Part shown: positions 63,104-64,000 of the stretch, piece by piece
Layout: every line of letters starts with the position of its first letter
Numbering within the stretch: the stretch's first letter is position 1
Source: Thermoanaerobacterium xylanolyticum LX-11
GTDB lineage: Bacteria > Bacillota > Thermoanaerobacteria > Thermoanaerobacterales > Thermoanaerobacteraceae
Length of the DNA stretch: 64,000 nt
Assembly: GCF_000189775.2 (NCBI RefSeq)
Contig: NC_015555.1
Span: forward strand, 445,001-509,000
Reading direction: 5' to 3'
Made by a program: the position numbers and the translations under genes
The notes under the pieces: model-generated
The model's input: only the letters and a program-made list of their open reading frames with translations
Database searches by the model: none
What the model was told of the DNA's origin: nothing

Positions 63104-64000
63104 ATGAAACCATATATTGGTATTGACCTTGGAACTACTAATACGGTCGTGGCGTGTGCTGATTATACAGAAGATGGCAACGTGAAAATTGATATTTTAG
63201 ATATAGAGCAAATCTCTGATAAGAACGGTAGTATAACAGTAAAAAAAACGTTGCCATCCTGCATTTACGTGGATGATGGCGGAAATGAATATATAGGCCA
63301 ATTGGCTAAAAATATGAAAAACATTGAATACGATCGTGTAATATACAATAGCAAAAATTATATAGGGAATAGGAATCATGTGTGGCAAATTGGCAAAAAA
63401 AAGTATACTCCAGAAGATGTGGCAGAGAAAATTTTGTCTGTTGCTAAGGCAAACGTTGAAAGATTTTATGGTGAAAGAGTACATGGTGCTGTCATAACAG
63501 TTCCGGCATCTTTTAATCATGACCAAATTGAATCTACTAAAAATGCAGCTAAATCGGCAGGATTTTTAGAGGATCAGCTTATCTTTATATCAGAGCCTAC
63601 AGCGGCATTGTTGGATCTAATTTATGAAGAAAAGTTAAGCGATAAAAGATACGCCATTCACGATTTTAGCAAGCCAAAAAAAGTTTTGGTATTTGATTTA
63701 GGTGGAGGCACTTGTGACGTATCCATAATGAATGTGGAAATAAATGGTGATGATTATAAAGTTGAAGAATTGGCAATATCTCCTCATACACAACTTGGAG
63801 GCGTTGACTTTGATGTATGTGGAGTTCTGTATTTATTGCACAAGTATTCTATTTTAAATGATGTTGATTATAAGCGAATGTTGCCTAATGTTGATGTAAA
63901 GCGATATATATTTAGCGTATTGTCGCTGGAGATTGAGAAAGCCAGAATCATGTTTTCATCTATAGGCAGTGGTTTAACAGGTGAAGAATATGGCGATGTT
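63104..64000 (+). CDS. Hsp70/DnaK-like chaperone family protein, 3' end outside the window
   Basis: The first 299 codons are open to the window edge. The ASKHA ATPase motifs are clear: phosphate 1 YIGIDLGTTNTVVACAD at 4-20, connect/phosphate region VITVPASFNHDQIEST near 130, ISEPTAALLDL near 165 and phosphate 2 VFDLGGGTCDVSIM near 197. Long inserts compared with DnaK, such as KLSDKRYAIHDFSKPKK, and no grpE or dnaJ upstream indicate a specialised Hsp70 rather than the housekeeping DnaK. ATG 63104 has AAAGGAGG upstream. It follows the MBL gene by 43 nt and is probably co-transcribed. Confidence 0.9.
   Translation, partial: MKPYIGIDLGTTNTVVACADYTEDGNVKIDILDIEQISDKNGSITVKKTLPSCIYVDDGGNEYIGQLAKNMKNIEYDRVIYNSKNYIGNRNHVWQIGKKKYTPEDVAEKILSVAKANVERFYGERVHGAVITVPASFNHDQIESTKNAAKSAGFLEDQLIFISEPTAALLDLIYEEKLSDKRYAIHDFSKPKKVLVFDLGGGTCDVSIMNVEINGDDYKVEELAISPHTQLGGVDFDVCGVLYLLHKYSILNDVDYKRMLPNVDVKRYIFSVLSLEIEKARIMFSSIGSGLTGEEYGDV

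Overview
This is a 64 kb chromosomal stretch of a low-GC, Gram-positive, spore-forming anaerobe. The coding style, gene content (GerAB-type germination permease, PdaA-type deacetylase, HisZ/short HisG, ACR3 arsenic operon, 2-hydroxyacyl-CoA dehydratase-type activases, a giant cyclic beta-1,2-glucan synthase) and the insertion-bearing rRNA point to Thermoanaerobacterales, most likely Thermoanaerobacterium or a close relative. That placement is an inference from gene content, not a database result.

Layout. 1-2.7 kb: the 3' two thirds of a 23S rRNA gene, interrupted twice by intervening sequences that share the same terminal inverted repeat (one carries a GIY-YIG nuclease ORF, the other is 97 nt and empty), then 5S rRNA. 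2.8-5.6 kb: an RsmB/RsmF-type rRNA methyltransferase whose 3' end has been hit by a complete IS4-superfamily element. 5.7-14.4 kb: a 2877-residue cyclic beta-1,2-glucan synthase. 14.4-17.9 kb: a YtrA-type regulator with a DUF1648-like membrane protein, a slipin, and an endonuclease/exonuclease/phosphatase protein. 17.9-25.5 kb: a compact histidine operon hisZGDCBHAF(IE). 25.5-37.1 kb: housekeeping and cell-envelope genes (PIG-L deacetylase, M19 dipeptidase, glyA, a lone gerAB, Na/Pi symporter, a nucleotidyltransferase fused to a degenerate phosphomannomutase, a two-piece membrane-anchored Cas4-like nuclease, PdaA, a flippase-like protein).

37.2-46.1 kb is the most unusual block: an ArsR repressor, three copies of a 16-bp operator ATTCG-N6-CGAAT, a TDT/SLAC1-type anion transporter, small redox proteins (NifX-like, 2[4Fe-4S] ferredoxin, HdrA-N-like), an MFS exporter, a disulfide oxidoreductase and a three-gene 2-hydroxyacyl-CoA dehydratase-activase-like module. 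46.1-50.8 kb: a cation diffusion facilitator, a glycosyltransferase plus PlsY paralogue, and a separate arsR-acr3-arsC operon on the minus strand.

50.8-61.1 kb is a glycerol/dihydroxyacetone regulon: glpP-glpF-glpK, then (after a terminator-like leader hairpin, the plausible GlpP target) glpA, a second FAD oxidoreductase and a DUF1667 protein, then a sigma-54 activator with an HPr-like N-terminal domain, then dhaKLM. Two identical 16-bp sigma-54 (-24/-12) promoters precede glpP and dhaK, which suggests that the activator switches on both halves. The window ends in a metallo-beta-lactamase/beta-CASP-like protein followed by an Hsp70-family gene that runs off the edge.
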